A stretch of DNA of 64,000 nucleotides, from NCBI GenBank assembly GCA_963739625.1, contig CAVUAU010000009.1, positions 248,001 to 312,000 of the forward strand. The letters run 5' to 3'. The position numbers and the translations under genes are program-made. The DNA is from Salinimicrobium sp963739625. GTDB lineage: Bacteria; Bacteroidota; Bacteroidia; Flavobacteriales; Flavobacteriaceae. Positions 35,086 through 44,051 of this stretch are shown here, in pieces (position 1 is the stretch's first letter; every line of letters starts with the position of its first letter). The notes under the pieces are model-generated. The model searched no databases. It worked only from the letters and a program-made list of their open reading frames with translations, and was not told the origin of the DNA.

Positions 35086-36441
35086 ATGAGGAAACTTTTT
35101 GTGCTTGTTGCTACAGTATTAATTCTGGCCTCTTGTGGCCGGGGTGATCAAGGGCAATTGGTAGGTGTGCAGGGGAAAAAATGGCATCCCGAAAAGCCTT
35201 TGGGAATGACACTTGTTCCCGGTGGTGCTTTCATAATGGGTAAGTCTGACGACGATATTGCTGCTTTAAAGAACGCGCCTCCAAAAACGGTCACCGTACG
35301 GTCTTTCTATATGGATGAGACCGAAATTACCAATTCTGAATACAGGCAGTTTGTAGAGTGGGTAAAAGATTCTGTAGTAAGAATGAAACTTGCCGTGCTC
35401 GCCGAAGAAGTTGGAGAAACTCCCGGTTCCGGTGGAATTGGGGAATTTGCTTTTGCCGATACTAATGAAGAAGAAATGTCTGTGTACGAAAAGTACATGT
35501 ACGACAACTACTACAGCATGGGTGGCTATGAAGGCAGAAAGATCAACAAAGATGTTGATATCATTTGGGATACCCGTGATTATCCAGATGAGTACTATGC
35601 CGAAGTAATGGACACCATGTATATTCCAATTGAGGAAGCATACAATGGACAGCGTTCTATAGACGTAAAACACTTGAAATTCCGCTATAAGTGGATGGAT
35701 ATTTCTGAAGCTGCAAGAGCCGAACCCGGAAAACGTGCAGATTTTATAAAAACCGAAGAAGTTGCTGTTTATCCTGATACTACCGTGTGGATCAAGGATT
35801 TCAACTACTCCTATAATGAGCCAATGCACAATGACTACTTCTGGCATGACGCCTACAGCGACTATCCTGTAGTTGGCGTTTCCTGGAAACAGGCAAGGGC
35901 ATTTGCTCAATGGAGAACCTTATATCATAACGCTTACCGTAAGAAAAGAGGAAAACATAATGTGAACTCCTACAGGTTGCCAACCGAGGCTGAGTGGGAA
36001 TATGCTGCCCGCGGAGGTCTGGAATCTGCTACCTACCCATGGGGTGGACCATACACCAAGAATGACCGTGGTTGTTTTATGGCAAACTTTAAGCCTTTGA
36101 GAGGGGATTATGCCGCCGACCAGGCGTTGTATACTGTTGAGGCAAAATCTTACGAGCCTAACGATTACGGCTTGTACAATATGGCAGGGAACGTTGCCGA
36201 GTGGGTTTTCTCCTCATACGATCCTGCTTCTTATGAATACTCATCCTCGATGAACCCGTCTGTAAATGATGAAGAGAACATGAAAAAAGTCGTTCGCGGC
36301 GGTTCATGGAAAGACGTGGCTTACTTCCTGCAGGTGAGCTCAAGGGACTACGAATATGCCGATTCAGCGAGAAGTTATATCGGATTCAGAACTGTACAGG
36401 ATTATCTCGGTACAGACGTAACCCTCAACCAAACAAGATAA
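35086..36441 (+). CDS. gldK: Gliding motility / type IX secretion lipoprotein GldK
   Basis: GldK (PorK) forms, with GldN, the periplasmic ring attached to the outer membrane in T9SS. ATG 35086 starts the lipoprotein signal MRKLFVLVATVLILASC. A formylglycine-generating-enzyme-like fold follows: PLGMTLVPGGAFIMGKSDDD, MDETEITNSEYRQFVEWV, YRLPTEAEWEYAARGG, GLYNMAGNVAEWVFSS and VVRGGSWKDVAYFLQ. The upstream ATG at 35053 would spoil the signal peptide. It is the first gene of gldKLMN. Confidence 0.95.
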   Translation: MRKLFVLVATVLILASCGRGDQGQLVGVQGKKWHPEKPLGMTLVPGGAFIMGKSDDDIAALKNAPPKTVTVRSFYMDETEITNSEYRQFVEWVKDSVVRMKLAVLAEEVGETPGSGGIGEFAFADTNEEEMSVYEKYMYDNYYSMGGYEGRKINKDVDIIWDTRDYPDEYYAEVMDTMYIPIEEAYNGQRSIDVKHLKFRYKWMDISEAARAEPGKRADFIKTEEVAVYPDTTVWIKDFNYSYNEPMHNDYFWHDAYSDYPVVGVSWKQARAFAQWRTLYHNAYRKKRGKHNVNSYRLPTEAEWEYAARGGLESATYPWGGPYTKNDRGCFMANFKPLRGDYAADQALYTVEAKSYEPNDYGLYNMAGNVAEWVFSSYDPASYEYSSSMNPSVNDEENMKKVVRGGSWKDVAYFLQVSSRDYEYADSARSYIGFRTVQDYLGTDVTLNQTR

Positions 36442-36502
36442 AAATCCCCTATTTTTTCACAACAACCTAAACAAAAAGAACAGAACCTAAATTTTAATTA
36501 TT

Positions 36503-37147
36503 ATGGCACAAGCAAAGTCAAGTAAAAAATTAATGAACATGGTGTATGGATTGGGTGCCTCCGTGGTTATTCTTGGAGCCCTTTTTAAGATCATGCACTG
36601 GCCTTTTGGTAACCTTATGCTTATCATTGGTCTTATCGTAGAAGCAGTTGTATTTGCTGTTTCTGCATTTGAACCAGTTGATGATGAGCTTGACTGGTCT
36701 CTTGTGTATCCAGAACTGGCAGGCGGAGAGCCTGGTGCCAGAGGAGGTGAGATCGCGGTAAGAGATGAAGAGACCGAAGGTATGCTTTCAAGAAAACTTG
36801 ACGAGATTCTGCGTGAAGCAAAGATCGATGCCAGTTTGATGAGCAGCCTTGGAGATAGCATCCGCAACTTTGAAGGTGCCGCCAAAAATATTACGCCTAC
36901 TGTTGATGCCATGGCGTCACAAAAGAAATACAGTGAAGAGATGAGCCTGGCTGCTAACCAGCTTGAATCTCTTAACAACATCTATAAAGTACAGGTAGAA
37001 TCTGCTTCCCGTCAAACGGAGGTGAACGAGGCTGTCGCCGAAAATGCTTCAAGGCTTAACGAGCAAATGGAGTCTCTTGCGTCTAACCTTTCTTCATTGA
37101 ATGGGGTTTACGGCGGAATGCTTTCTGCTATGAGCGTTAAAGTCTAA
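36503..37147 (+). CDS. gldL: Gliding motility / type IX secretion membrane protein GldL
   Basis: GldL and GldM form the proton-driven motor of the type IX system in the inner membrane. The 214-residue protein has two close N-terminal membrane helices (about residues 14-32 and 37-58, KIMHWPFGNLMLIIGLIVEA between). A long coiled-coil cytoplasmic domain (about 95-205) follows, as in known GldL. It lies between gldK and gldM with 60-bp gaps. Confidence 0.95.
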   Translation: MAQAKSSKKLMNMVYGLGASVVILGALFKIMHWPFGNLMLIIGLIVEAVVFAVSAFEPVDDELDWSLVYPELAGGEPGARGGEIAVRDEETEGMLSRKLDEILREAKIDASLMSSLGDSIRNFEGAAKNITPTVDAMASQKKYSEEMSLAANQLESLNNIYKVQVESASRQTEVNEAVAENASRLNEQMESLASNLSSLNGVYGGMLSAMSVKV

Positions 37148-37195
37148 GTTGGTTTAGTTTGAACCAGTAATTAAGAATTAAAACCAAATTAGAGA

Positions 37196-38740
37196 ATGGC
37201 GTCTGGAAAACAATCACCAAGACAGAAGATGATTAACCTGATGTATCTGGTTTTCATCGCAATGATGGCTTTAAACATGTCCAAGGAAGTGCTTACTGCC
37301 TTTGGGATGGTCAACGAAAAAATAGCCGAATCTAATGCTTCTGTTACCGAGAGAAATGCCAATTTCATGGCTGGTCTTGAAGCAAAAGTGGAGGAGCAAC
37401 CGGCAAAATACAAACCTTTAAAAGCAAAAGCTGATTCTATTCACGAACTCACAACAGAATTCACTGCTTACCTTGACAGTATTAAGGAAAAAGCCCTCGA
37501 AGAAGTAGATGAGGAAGATCGTAAGGATTATGAGGCGATGGATAAGTCAGCAAAACTTGATGAATACCTTTTCCAAAGCGGAAAACCCAGTGCGGCCGGA
37601 CAGGAATTTTTGGATGAAGTTGAAAAATTCAGGGAAGGAGTAGCTTCAATTATTGGAGGAAATTATCCGCAAATTGCGGCTGAGGTTAGAAATGAATTTA
37701 GTACTTCCGAAATTAAAGACAACGAAGGTGTAAAACGTCCTTGGCTGGAATATAACTTTGAAGGTTTTCCATTGGTGGCCTCTTTGACGAAACTTACCCA
37801 AATGCAGGCCGACGCGAAATCTGCTGAAAGTGATATACTTTCAGCAATGATGTCCGGTCAGCTGCAGAGTGAAGTTTCCCTTACCAACTATGAGGCTATT
37901 GTAATTCCTGAAAAAACCGCATTTTTCAATGGGGAGAACTTCAAAGGGAAAGTAGTTCTTGGAAGGGTAGACAAAACCTTGAACTTTGATAACGTTGTGA
38001 TCAACGGAAAAGAAGTAAAAAGTACAGAAGCAGGACAGGTGCAGTTGCAATTTCCTGCAGGAAATGTTGGACAGCAGGAGATCACCGGGAAACTGGAATT
38101 CAAAGAAGGAGATTCTATTGTAAGTATTCCGGTAAAAAGCTCTTACAGCGTAATTCCTAAACCTAATTCTGCTGTAATTTCTGCAGATAAGATGAACGTG
38201 GTGTACCGCGGGGTAGATAACCCAATGACCATCTCCATTCCCGGAGTTGGAAATGTTAGCGCAAATGCACCCGGTCTTCGATCTGTAGGAGGAGCCGGTA
38301 ACTATTCTATGAATGTTACCACCCTTCAGGCGCGTGAAGTTACTATTAACGTGAGCGGTGAACTTCCGGGAGGAGAAAAAGTTTCCGATAGCAAAACTTT
38401 CCGTGTAAAAGATATTCCAAGACCGGTTGGAACCGTTAGAGGTGAAGACGGTACGGTGAGAATGCAGCGCCAAAACCTTGAGATCTCTACTATTGGTGCA
38501 GCGCTCCCAGATTTTGATTTTGATCTGGACCTAAGGGTGACCGGGTTCAAATTCAAAGTTCCGGGACAGCCTACAGTGCAGGTAAGAGGTCAAAAGTTGG
38601 ATGATGCAGCTAAAAGAGCGTTAAGCCGTGCCGGAAGAGGAGAGGCTGTACAAATCTTTGATGTGGAAGCTCAGCTTGCCGGAAACTCAAGTTACAAATT
38701 AAAGCAGGTCTCTCCGGTATTTGTGGAGTTGACCAACTAA
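37196..38740 (+). CDS. gldM: Gliding motility / type IX secretion motor protein GldM
   Basis: The 514-residue protein has a single N-terminal membrane helix (QKMINLMYLVFIAMMALNMS, residues 8-27) that inserts into the GldL ring. A large periplasmic region of four domains follows and reaches up to GldK/GldN. The conserved SKEVLTAFGMVNEKI after the helix is typical. Length and order match characterised gldM genes. Confidence 0.96.
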   Translation: MASGKQSPRQKMINLMYLVFIAMMALNMSKEVLTAFGMVNEKIAESNASVTERNANFMAGLEAKVEEQPAKYKPLKAKADSIHELTTEFTAYLDSIKEKALEEVDEEDRKDYEAMDKSAKLDEYLFQSGKPSAAGQEFLDEVEKFREGVASIIGGNYPQIAAEVRNEFSTSEIKDNEGVKRPWLEYNFEGFPLVASLTKLTQMQADAKSAESDILSAMMSGQLQSEVSLTNYEAIVIPEKTAFFNGENFKGKVVLGRVDKTLNFDNVVINGKEVKSTEAGQVQLQFPAGNVGQQEITGKLEFKEGDSIVSIPVKSSYSVIPKPNSAVISADKMNVVYRGVDNPMTISIPGVGNVSANAPGLRSVGGAGNYSMNVTTLQAREVTINVSGELPGGEKVSDSKTFRVKDIPRPVGTVRGEDGTVRMQRQNLEISTIGAALPDFDFDLDLRVTGFKFKVPGQPTVQVRGQKLDDAAKRALSRAGRGEAVQIFDVEAQLAGNSSYKLKQVSPVFVELTN

Positions 38741-38752
38741 TAAAACAGAACT

Positions 38753-39643
38753 ATGAACTGGAACCGATTTTTTGTTGGATTATGCGGAGTGCTCTTTTCG
38801 GTGACATCTTTTGGCCAGAACAATATCCTTAATGCCAAAAGTCCCGATGAGATTGGAGGTCCTACCGTTGCCGAAGAGACCTATGGAAAGAATGATCCGT
38901 TGGAGTACGGTTATGTAGATGACCGTGATGTGTTGTGGGCTAAGACTACCTGGGAGGTGATAGACCTTGATGAAAGGGTGAACTTTCCGCTGTACTATCC
39001 CATAGACACCAACCAAATAGGAAGTTCCAGGCGCTCTTTGTATGATGTGCTTATTGCCAGCATCAAGAACGGCAAGATCAAGAACATTTACGCCGACTCT
39101 TATTTTAATGACAAGCGAACTTTAAAAGACATCCAGGCGGCACTTTCAAAAGTAGATACTACAGATCTTGGGATCGAGCAGTACAATGCCGGAGAGGAAA
39201 TTGATCAGCAATTTATTAGCAGAAGGGACATTTCTTCCGCCGATATTGCTGAATACCACATTCGCGGATACTGGTATTTCGACAAGCGCCAGGCCGAATT
39301 GAAGTACCGTTTGCTGGGAATCGCCCCCGTGGCACCCGATGTTAACTTTATTGACAGCTCAGAGCCTGCGCTGGTAGAACTGTTTTGGGTTTGGTTTCCC
39401 TCGGCTAGAGAGGTACTTAATGAGGCCTACGCCTTTAACCCTGAAAATACTTCGCAGCCCATTTCATTTGACCATTTGCTGAATGCCCGAAGGTTTGATG
39501 GGGTGATCTATGCCGAAGATAACGTGCAGGGTGACCGGCAGGTTGATGAGTACATAAGCAACAACGCGTTCATGCAATTGCTGGAATCTGAAAGAATCAA
39601 AGAGCAGATCCGTAACTTTGAACAGGATATGTGGAATTACTGA
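38753..39643 (+). CDS. gldN: Gliding motility / type IX secretion protein GldN
   Basis: GldN (PorN) partners GldK in the periplasmic ring. The 296-residue protein has a signal peptide (MNWNRFFVGLCGVLFSVTSFGQ). The conserved EYGYVDDRDVLWAKTTWEVIDLDERVNFPLYYP region follows, then GYWYFDKRQAELKYRLLGIAP. A terminator 27 bp downstream ends the gldKLMN operon. Confidence 0.95.
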   Translation: MNWNRFFVGLCGVLFSVTSFGQNNILNAKSPDEIGGPTVAEETYGKNDPLEYGYVDDRDVLWAKTTWEVIDLDERVNFPLYYPIDTNQIGSSRRSLYDVLIASIKNGKIKNIYADSYFNDKRTLKDIQAALSKVDTTDLGIEQYNAGEEIDQQFISRRDISSADIAEYHIRGYWYFDKRQAELKYRLLGIAPVAPDVNFIDSSEPALVELFWVWFPSAREVLNEAYAFNPENTSQPISFDHLLNARRFDGVIYAEDNVQGDRQVDEYISNNAFMQLLESERIKEQIRNFEQDMWNY

Positions 39644-39669
39644 TCCTTATCATAAAGCATTATAATTTT

Positions 39670-39697
39670 AAAAGCCTTTCAAATTGAAAGGCTTTTT
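39670..39697 (+). terminator. Intrinsic terminator of gldKLMN
   Basis: AAAAGCCTTTC, loop AAATT and GAAAGGCTTTT form a perfect 11-bp stem with a T run. Confidence 0.9.
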
Positions 39698-39735
39698 TAT
39701 TTCTAATTTTGCAGCATCCAAAAAAGTAAATTTTT

Positions 39736-40800
39736 ATGAAGGATTATTTGATCGTGGGTTTAGGCTTAAGCGGAACCAGCATTGCTTTTAGGCTCGAGCA
39801 AAAAGGCCGTTCTTTTCTTGTTTTTGACGACCAAAGCCAGGAAGCTTCGAAGGTGGCCGGCGGATTTATGAATCCTGTGATCCTGAAACGTTTCACCCTC
39901 GCCTGGAAAGCCGATCTTCAGCTTGAAAAAGCATATGACTTTTACGGCCAAATGGAAGAACTTCTTAAAAGGCCTTTTTTGGAACCTCTTGAGATCTACC
40001 GCAGGTTCTCCTCTGTGGAAGAGCAGAACAATTGGTTTGCCGCCGCCGATAAACCTTCTTTAGCGCCTTTCCTGGACACGAAACTGGTCTCACAGGTCAA
40101 TGAGCATGTTCCGGGAAAGTATTCCTTCGGGAAAGTGCTTAAAACCTCCCGTATAGATCCACGAGGACTTCTTGAGGCGTATGAAGCGCACCTGCTGCAG
40201 CAAAACCTGCTGAAAAAGGAAAGTTTTGACCACGACGCACTTCAGGTTTTTGACGATCATGTGGAGTACAAAGGTATAAGTGCCAAAAATGTCATTTTTT
40301 GCGAAGGTTTTGGTTTGCTGAAGAATCCATTCTTTAGCTATCTTCCGCTAAGAGGGAATAAAGGCGAATATATTCTTATCAAAGCGCCTGGTCTCGACCT
40401 GCAGGTTGGAGTAAAATCTTCCATTTTTATATTTCCGGCGGGAGAAGGTGACATTTACGCTGTTGGCGCGACCTACAGCAACCATGACAAAACACCCGAA
40501 CCAACCGAGGCAGCTCGTGAAGAACTTGTCACTAAGCTCAAGGATCTTATTGATGTGGATTTTGAGGTCATAGACCAGGTGGCGGGGCTAAGGCCTTCAA
40601 CGATCGACCGTCGACCAATGGCAGGTCAGTATCCTGAACATGCGCCGCTTTACTGCTGCAATGGCTTCGGAAGCAGGGGAATCCTCATTGCGCCAATGCT
40701 TTCAGAAGAATTGCTGAACTTTATTGAAAACGAAGAGGCTTTACCTTCCGAAGTAGATATACAAAGATTTACCAAAAAGTGGTTTTCTAAGGCTTCTTGA
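39736..40800 (+). CDS. FAD-dependent oxidoreductase of the DAO family
   Basis: The Rossmann FAD motif DYLIVGLGLSGTSIAFRLEQ starts the 354-residue protein. An internal region FVSQVNEHVPGKYSFGKVLK and a C-terminal FAD block QVAGLRPSTIDRRPMAGQYP ... GFGSRGILIAPMLSEELL match D-amino-acid-oxidase-like enzymes. The substrate is not evident. It overlaps the convergent DUF983 gene by 14 bp at the 3' end. Confidence 0.88.
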   Translation: MKDYLIVGLGLSGTSIAFRLEQKGRSFLVFDDQSQEASKVAGGFMNPVILKRFTLAWKADLQLEKAYDFYGQMEELLKRPFLEPLEIYRRFSSVEEQNNWFAAADKPSLAPFLDTKLVSQVNEHVPGKYSFGKVLKTSRIDPRGLLEAYEAHLLQQNLLKKESFDHDALQVFDDHVEYKGISAKNVIFCEGFGLLKNPFFSYLPLRGNKGEYILIKAPGLDLQVGVKSSIFIFPAGEGDIYAVGATYSNHDKTPEPTEAAREELVTKLKDLIDVDFEVIDQVAGLRPSTIDRRPMAGQYPEHAPLYCCNGFGSRGILIAPMLSEELLNFIENEEALPSEVDIQRFTKKWFSKAS

Positions 40801-41182
40801 TTTCGCCTTTTTTGGGGTCATAGCTAAAGAAGAAATTGATCCAGATATTTCTGCTCCACCTAATGATCACGGGAAGGAAAACAATTAGAACGGCTACAAT
40901 GGCTATAAAAGTGGCCAGTCGTGTCATGTCCAGTATAAAATAGGCAATCACAAAGGCCGCCACTGCAAAGGCAATTCCCACCGCATAGCTCACATACATG
41001 GCGCCAAAGAAGAAAGATGGCTCCATTTTGTATTTGGTATGACAATTGGAACAACGTTCGTGCATGTCAAAAAGCTTGGAGATCTTGTAAGGATTGTCCT
41101 CTTTATACATGCTTTCTTCCTGACAAACGGGGCAGGTACCTGTGAAAATACTGTATAGCTTGCTGCCTTTCAAGAAATCCAT
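40787..41182 (-). CDS. DUF983 small zinc-ribbon membrane protein
   Basis: This 131-residue protein has two CxxC pairs (TGTCPVCQEES and HERCSNCHTKYKMEPSFFFG), followed by two hydrophobic helices (about residues 58-85 and 88-108). This is the DUF983 pattern. The function is unknown; some alphaproteobacterial homologues lie near cytochrome oxidase genes, but no such gene is present here. Confidence 0.88.
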   Translation of the reverse strand: MDFLKGSKLYSIFTGTCPVCQEESMYKEDNPYKISKLFDMHERCSNCHTKYKMEPSFFFGAMYVSYAVGIAFAVAAFVIAYFILDMTRLATFIAIVAVLIVFLPVIIRWSRNIWINFFFSYDPKKGEIKKP

Positions 41183-41237
41183 GGGAGTTTTTTTAGAGAC
41201 GTAAATTTAATCATCTTTGCAAAAAAATTGAAGAAGA

Positions 41238-43145
41238 ATGTTGAATATCCACAACTTGTCGATTTCCTTCCAGGGAGAATACTTATTTGAAGAGATCACC
41301 TTTAGACTTGGTGCGGGTGACCGGGTAGGTCTCATTGGAAAGAACGGGGCGGGAAAATCTACAATGCTCAAGATACTTTCGAAAGAAATGGAGCCCGATA
41401 CCGGCCAGATCGCTGCAGATAAAGACCTGAAAATTGGTTTTTTAAAGCAGGACATCGACTTTGTGGAAGGTCGAACGGTGCTTGATGAATCATACCAGGC
41501 TTTTGAGGAGATCAAAAGGCTCGAAAAACAATTGGAGGAGATCAACATTCAACTGGCAGAACGAACTGACTATGAAAGTGAGGGTTACCACCAGTTAATG
41601 GTAGATCTTAACGATGTGCAGCACCAGTATGAGATCCACGGTGGCTACAACTACCAGGGAGAAACCGAACGTATCCTGCAGGGGCTCGGCTTCAAGAGGG
41701 AGGATTTCAACAAACTCACCGATACCTTCTCGGGAGGATGGCGAATGCGAATCGAGCTGGCCAAACTTCTTTTACAACAAAACGATATATTGCTCCTGGA
41801 TGAGCCTACTAACCACCTGGATATTGAATCTATAATATGGCTTGAGGGCTTTTTGAACAATTATCCCGGTGCCGTGGTGATCGTTTCCCACGACAAGATG
41901 TTCCTGGACAATGTTACGAACCGGACCATAGAAATTTCCCTCGGAAGAATTTACGATTTCAATAAACCCTATTCTAAATACCTGGTCCTTCGGAAGGAGT
42001 TGCGGGACCAACAGCTGGCATCACAGAAGAACCAGGAGAAGCAAATTCAGCAGACAGAAAAGCTGATAGAGAAATTCCGTGCCAAGGCCTCCAAGGCGAG
42101 CATGGCCCAGTCGCTCATCAAGAAACTTGACAAGATCGATAGGATAGAGGTAGACGAAGACGATAATTCTGTCATGACCTTAAAATTTCCAGTTTCCATC
42201 GTACCCGGAAAGGTAGTGGTAGAGGCACACGAGGTGGCAAAAAATTACGGCGATAAAAATATTCTGCGGCACATCAACCTGCTCATCGAAAGAGATTCCA
42301 AAACGGCTTTCGTAGGCCAGAATGGGCAGGGAAAATCCACTTTGGCGAAGATCATTGTGGGGGAGCTGGAGCACAAGGGAGAGTTGAAATTAGGGCACAA
42401 TGTGCAAATTGGTTATTTCGCTCAGAATCAGGCAGAATATCTTGACGGCTCCAAAACCGTACTTGATACGATGATAGATGCGGCCAATGAAACCAACCGG
42501 TCAAAGGTTCGGGATATTCTTGGGTCATTCCTCTTCCGTGGAGATGAAGTGGAGAAATATGTGCGGGTGCTTTCGGGAGGAGAAAGAAACCGGCTTGCGC
42601 TGGCTAAAATGATGCTACAGCCCTTCAATGTGCTGGTAATGGATGAGCCCACGAACCACCTTGACATCAAGTCTAAGAACGTACTTAAAGACGCGCTGAA
42701 GAGTTTTGAAGGCACCTTGATCCTTGTCTCACACGACAGGGATTTCCTGCAGGGTTTGACCAACAAGGTCTATGAGTTCAAAGATCACAAGATAAAAGAA
42801 TATCTTGGAGATATAGATTTTTACCTGGAGCAGCGTAAACTGGCAGATATGCGACAGGTGGAAAAGAGGGATGTGGAGAAAAAGGCTCCAAAAGAGGGCA
42901 ATAAGACCGCCTGGAAAGATCAGAAAAAACTGAAATCTCTCAACAACAAGTTGAGCAATATCGAAGCCAGGATCTCGAAAGTAGAAAAAGAGATCCAGGA
43001 AAAAGATCTTGAAATGGCTTCCGATTATGAAAAAGCTATGGCGCAAGCCAATTTTCTTAAGAAGTATAAGGAGAAGAAGAAGGAGCTGGAACAATTGATG
43101 GAAGATTGGGAGCGGGTTCAGGAAGAACTTGAGGTATTGAGCTAA
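41238..43145 (+). CDS. ABC-F family ATP-binding protein (Uup/YheS-like)
   Basis: This 635-residue soluble protein has two ABC domains and no membrane segments. Domain 1 has GKNGAGKST, FSGGWRMRIELAKLL and LLLDEPTNHLD. Domain 2 has GQNGQGKST, LSGGERNRLALAKMM and VMDEPTNHLD. A Lys/Glu-rich linker lies between them and a coiled-coil C-terminal arm follows (about residues 545-635). ABC-F proteins act on ribosomes to relieve stalling. The second Walker A has Gln-Gly where domain 1 has Ala-Gly, a common variant. The next gene starts 3 bp after it. Confidence 0.95.
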   Translation: MLNIHNLSISFQGEYLFEEITFRLGAGDRVGLIGKNGAGKSTMLKILSKEMEPDTGQIAADKDLKIGFLKQDIDFVEGRTVLDESYQAFEEIKRLEKQLEEINIQLAERTDYESEGYHQLMVDLNDVQHQYEIHGGYNYQGETERILQGLGFKREDFNKLTDTFSGGWRMRIELAKLLLQQNDILLLDEPTNHLDIESIIWLEGFLNNYPGAVVIVSHDKMFLDNVTNRTIEISLGRIYDFNKPYSKYLVLRKELRDQQLASQKNQEKQIQQTEKLIEKFRAKASKASMAQSLIKKLDKIDRIEVDEDDNSVMTLKFPVSIVPGKVVVEAHEVAKNYGDKNILRHINLLIERDSKTAFVGQNGQGKSTLAKIIVGELEHKGELKLGHNVQIGYFAQNQAEYLDGSKTVLDTMIDAANETNRSKVRDILGSFLFRGDEVEKYVRVLSGGERNRLALAKMMLQPFNVLVMDEPTNHLDIKSKNVLKDALKSFEGTLILVSHDRDFLQGLTNKVYEFKDHKIKEYLGDIDFYLEQRKLADMRQVEKRDVEKKAPKEGNKTAWKDQKKLKSLNNKLSNIEARISKVEKEIQEKDLEMASDYEKAMAQANFLKKYKEKKKELEQLMEDWERVQEELEVLS

Positions 43146-43147
43146 TC

Positions 43148-43330
43148 ATGTACGAACATTTTTTTCAATGTCCATACTGCTGGGAAGAGATCTCCATGTT
43201 ACTGGATCCGTCGGTTCGCAGTCAGAAGTATGTGGAAGACTGCGAGGTTTGTTGTAATCCTATTCAGGTAATAGCTGTTTTCGAAGAGGGAGAACTCACT
43301 TCTTTTGAGGCGACAGATATCGAACAATAG
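43148..43330 (+). CDS. CPXCG motif-containing cysteine-rich protein
   Basis: This 60-residue protein has a zinc-ribbon pattern: FQCPYCWEEISMLLDP and DCEVCCNPIQVIAVFE. It matches the small CPXCG family, though the second residue pairing reads CPYCW here. The function is unknown. It directly follows the ABC-F gene on the same strand. Confidence 0.85.
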   Translation: MYEHFFQCPYCWEEISMLLDPSVRSQKYVEDCEVCCNPIQVIAVFEEGELTSFEATDIEQ

Positions 43331-43399
43331 CAGCGCGAAGCAGCATAGTTACTCATTATAATTTTTTTGCATAGATTTAGGTAATCTAACCGCCGAAAA

Positions 43400-43753
43400 A
43401 TGAAAAAATTCTTTGCTTTTTCTGATAACGTTGTTGGCTATATGGTCAAAACGGAAATAGATCATGAGAAAATGGAAGAAATTCTATCTGAAGTTAAGGA
43501 TCGCATAAAAGTTGTAACTCCTATTTGTATCTATCTGGAGGATGAGTCTGACGAGGGAATTTCCCTTCGAGGCTTATTAAAAGCTATAGAGTTTCATTTT
43601 TCTCATTCCGAAGATATTCACAAGCTGGCACTGGTTAGTGATGATAAGCTTACTCAGAAATCAATGGAAATGAAGGATCTAATCGTTCCAGCAAAGGTGA
43701 AATCCTTCAAGAAGAAAGATCGCGTAAAAGCTATGAATTGGGTGATGGAATAA
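43400..43753 (+). CDS. STAS/SpoIIAA-like protein
   Basis: The 117-residue protein resembles SpoIIAA-like (STAS fold) proteins: VGYMVKTEIDHEKMEEILSE, VTPICIYLEDES, LLKAIEFHFSHSEDIHKLAL and LVSDDKLTQKSME. These are small cytoplasmic proteins of unknown function in Bacteroidota. It is the last chromosomal gene before the tRNA-fMet gene and the island. Confidence 0.75.
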   Translation: MKKFFAFSDNVVGYMVKTEIDHEKMEEILSEVKDRIKVVTPICIYLEDESDEGISLRGLLKAIEFHFSHSEDIHKLALVSDDKLTQKSMEMKDLIVPAKVKSFKKKDRVKAMNWVME

Positions 43754-43768
43754 TTTTAGAAAAAAACC

Positions 43769-43799
43769 TTTGGTGAAATGAAATTTGACTGTATATTTG
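43769..43799 (+). promoter_or_regulatory. Promoter of the initiator tRNA gene
   Basis: TTTG (43769-43772), 19 bp, then TATATTTG (43792-43799): an exact TTTG-N19-TANNTTTG match, 11 bp before the tRNA. Confidence 0.85.
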
Positions 43800-43810
43800 C
43801 AGTCCAATAT

Positions 43811-43928
<118 letters not shown>

Positions 43929-43934
43929 TGACCT

Positions 43935-43955
43935 AGTACAGAATTAGTACAGAAT
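43935..43955 (+). repeat. Left subterminal tandem repeat (AGTACAGAAT x2)
   Basis: AGTACAGAAT at 43935-43944 and 43946-43955, an 11-bp period, 6 bp inside attL. The same pair occurs near the right end (62377-62397) in the same orientation. Candidate integrase or accessory-protein binding sites. Confidence 0.8.
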
Positions 43956-44051
43956 CAGATTTTTTTTTCTACTATCATATTTTTCCTCTTCATTTAGATG
44001 TAATTCCTACGGAATATCCCTCTTAATTGTGTGACCTTAAATAACATCTTC

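Noticed and set aside
35266..35910. Long minus-strand ORF within gldK
   Set aside because: A shadow of the strongly coding gldK frame, with no independent motifs.
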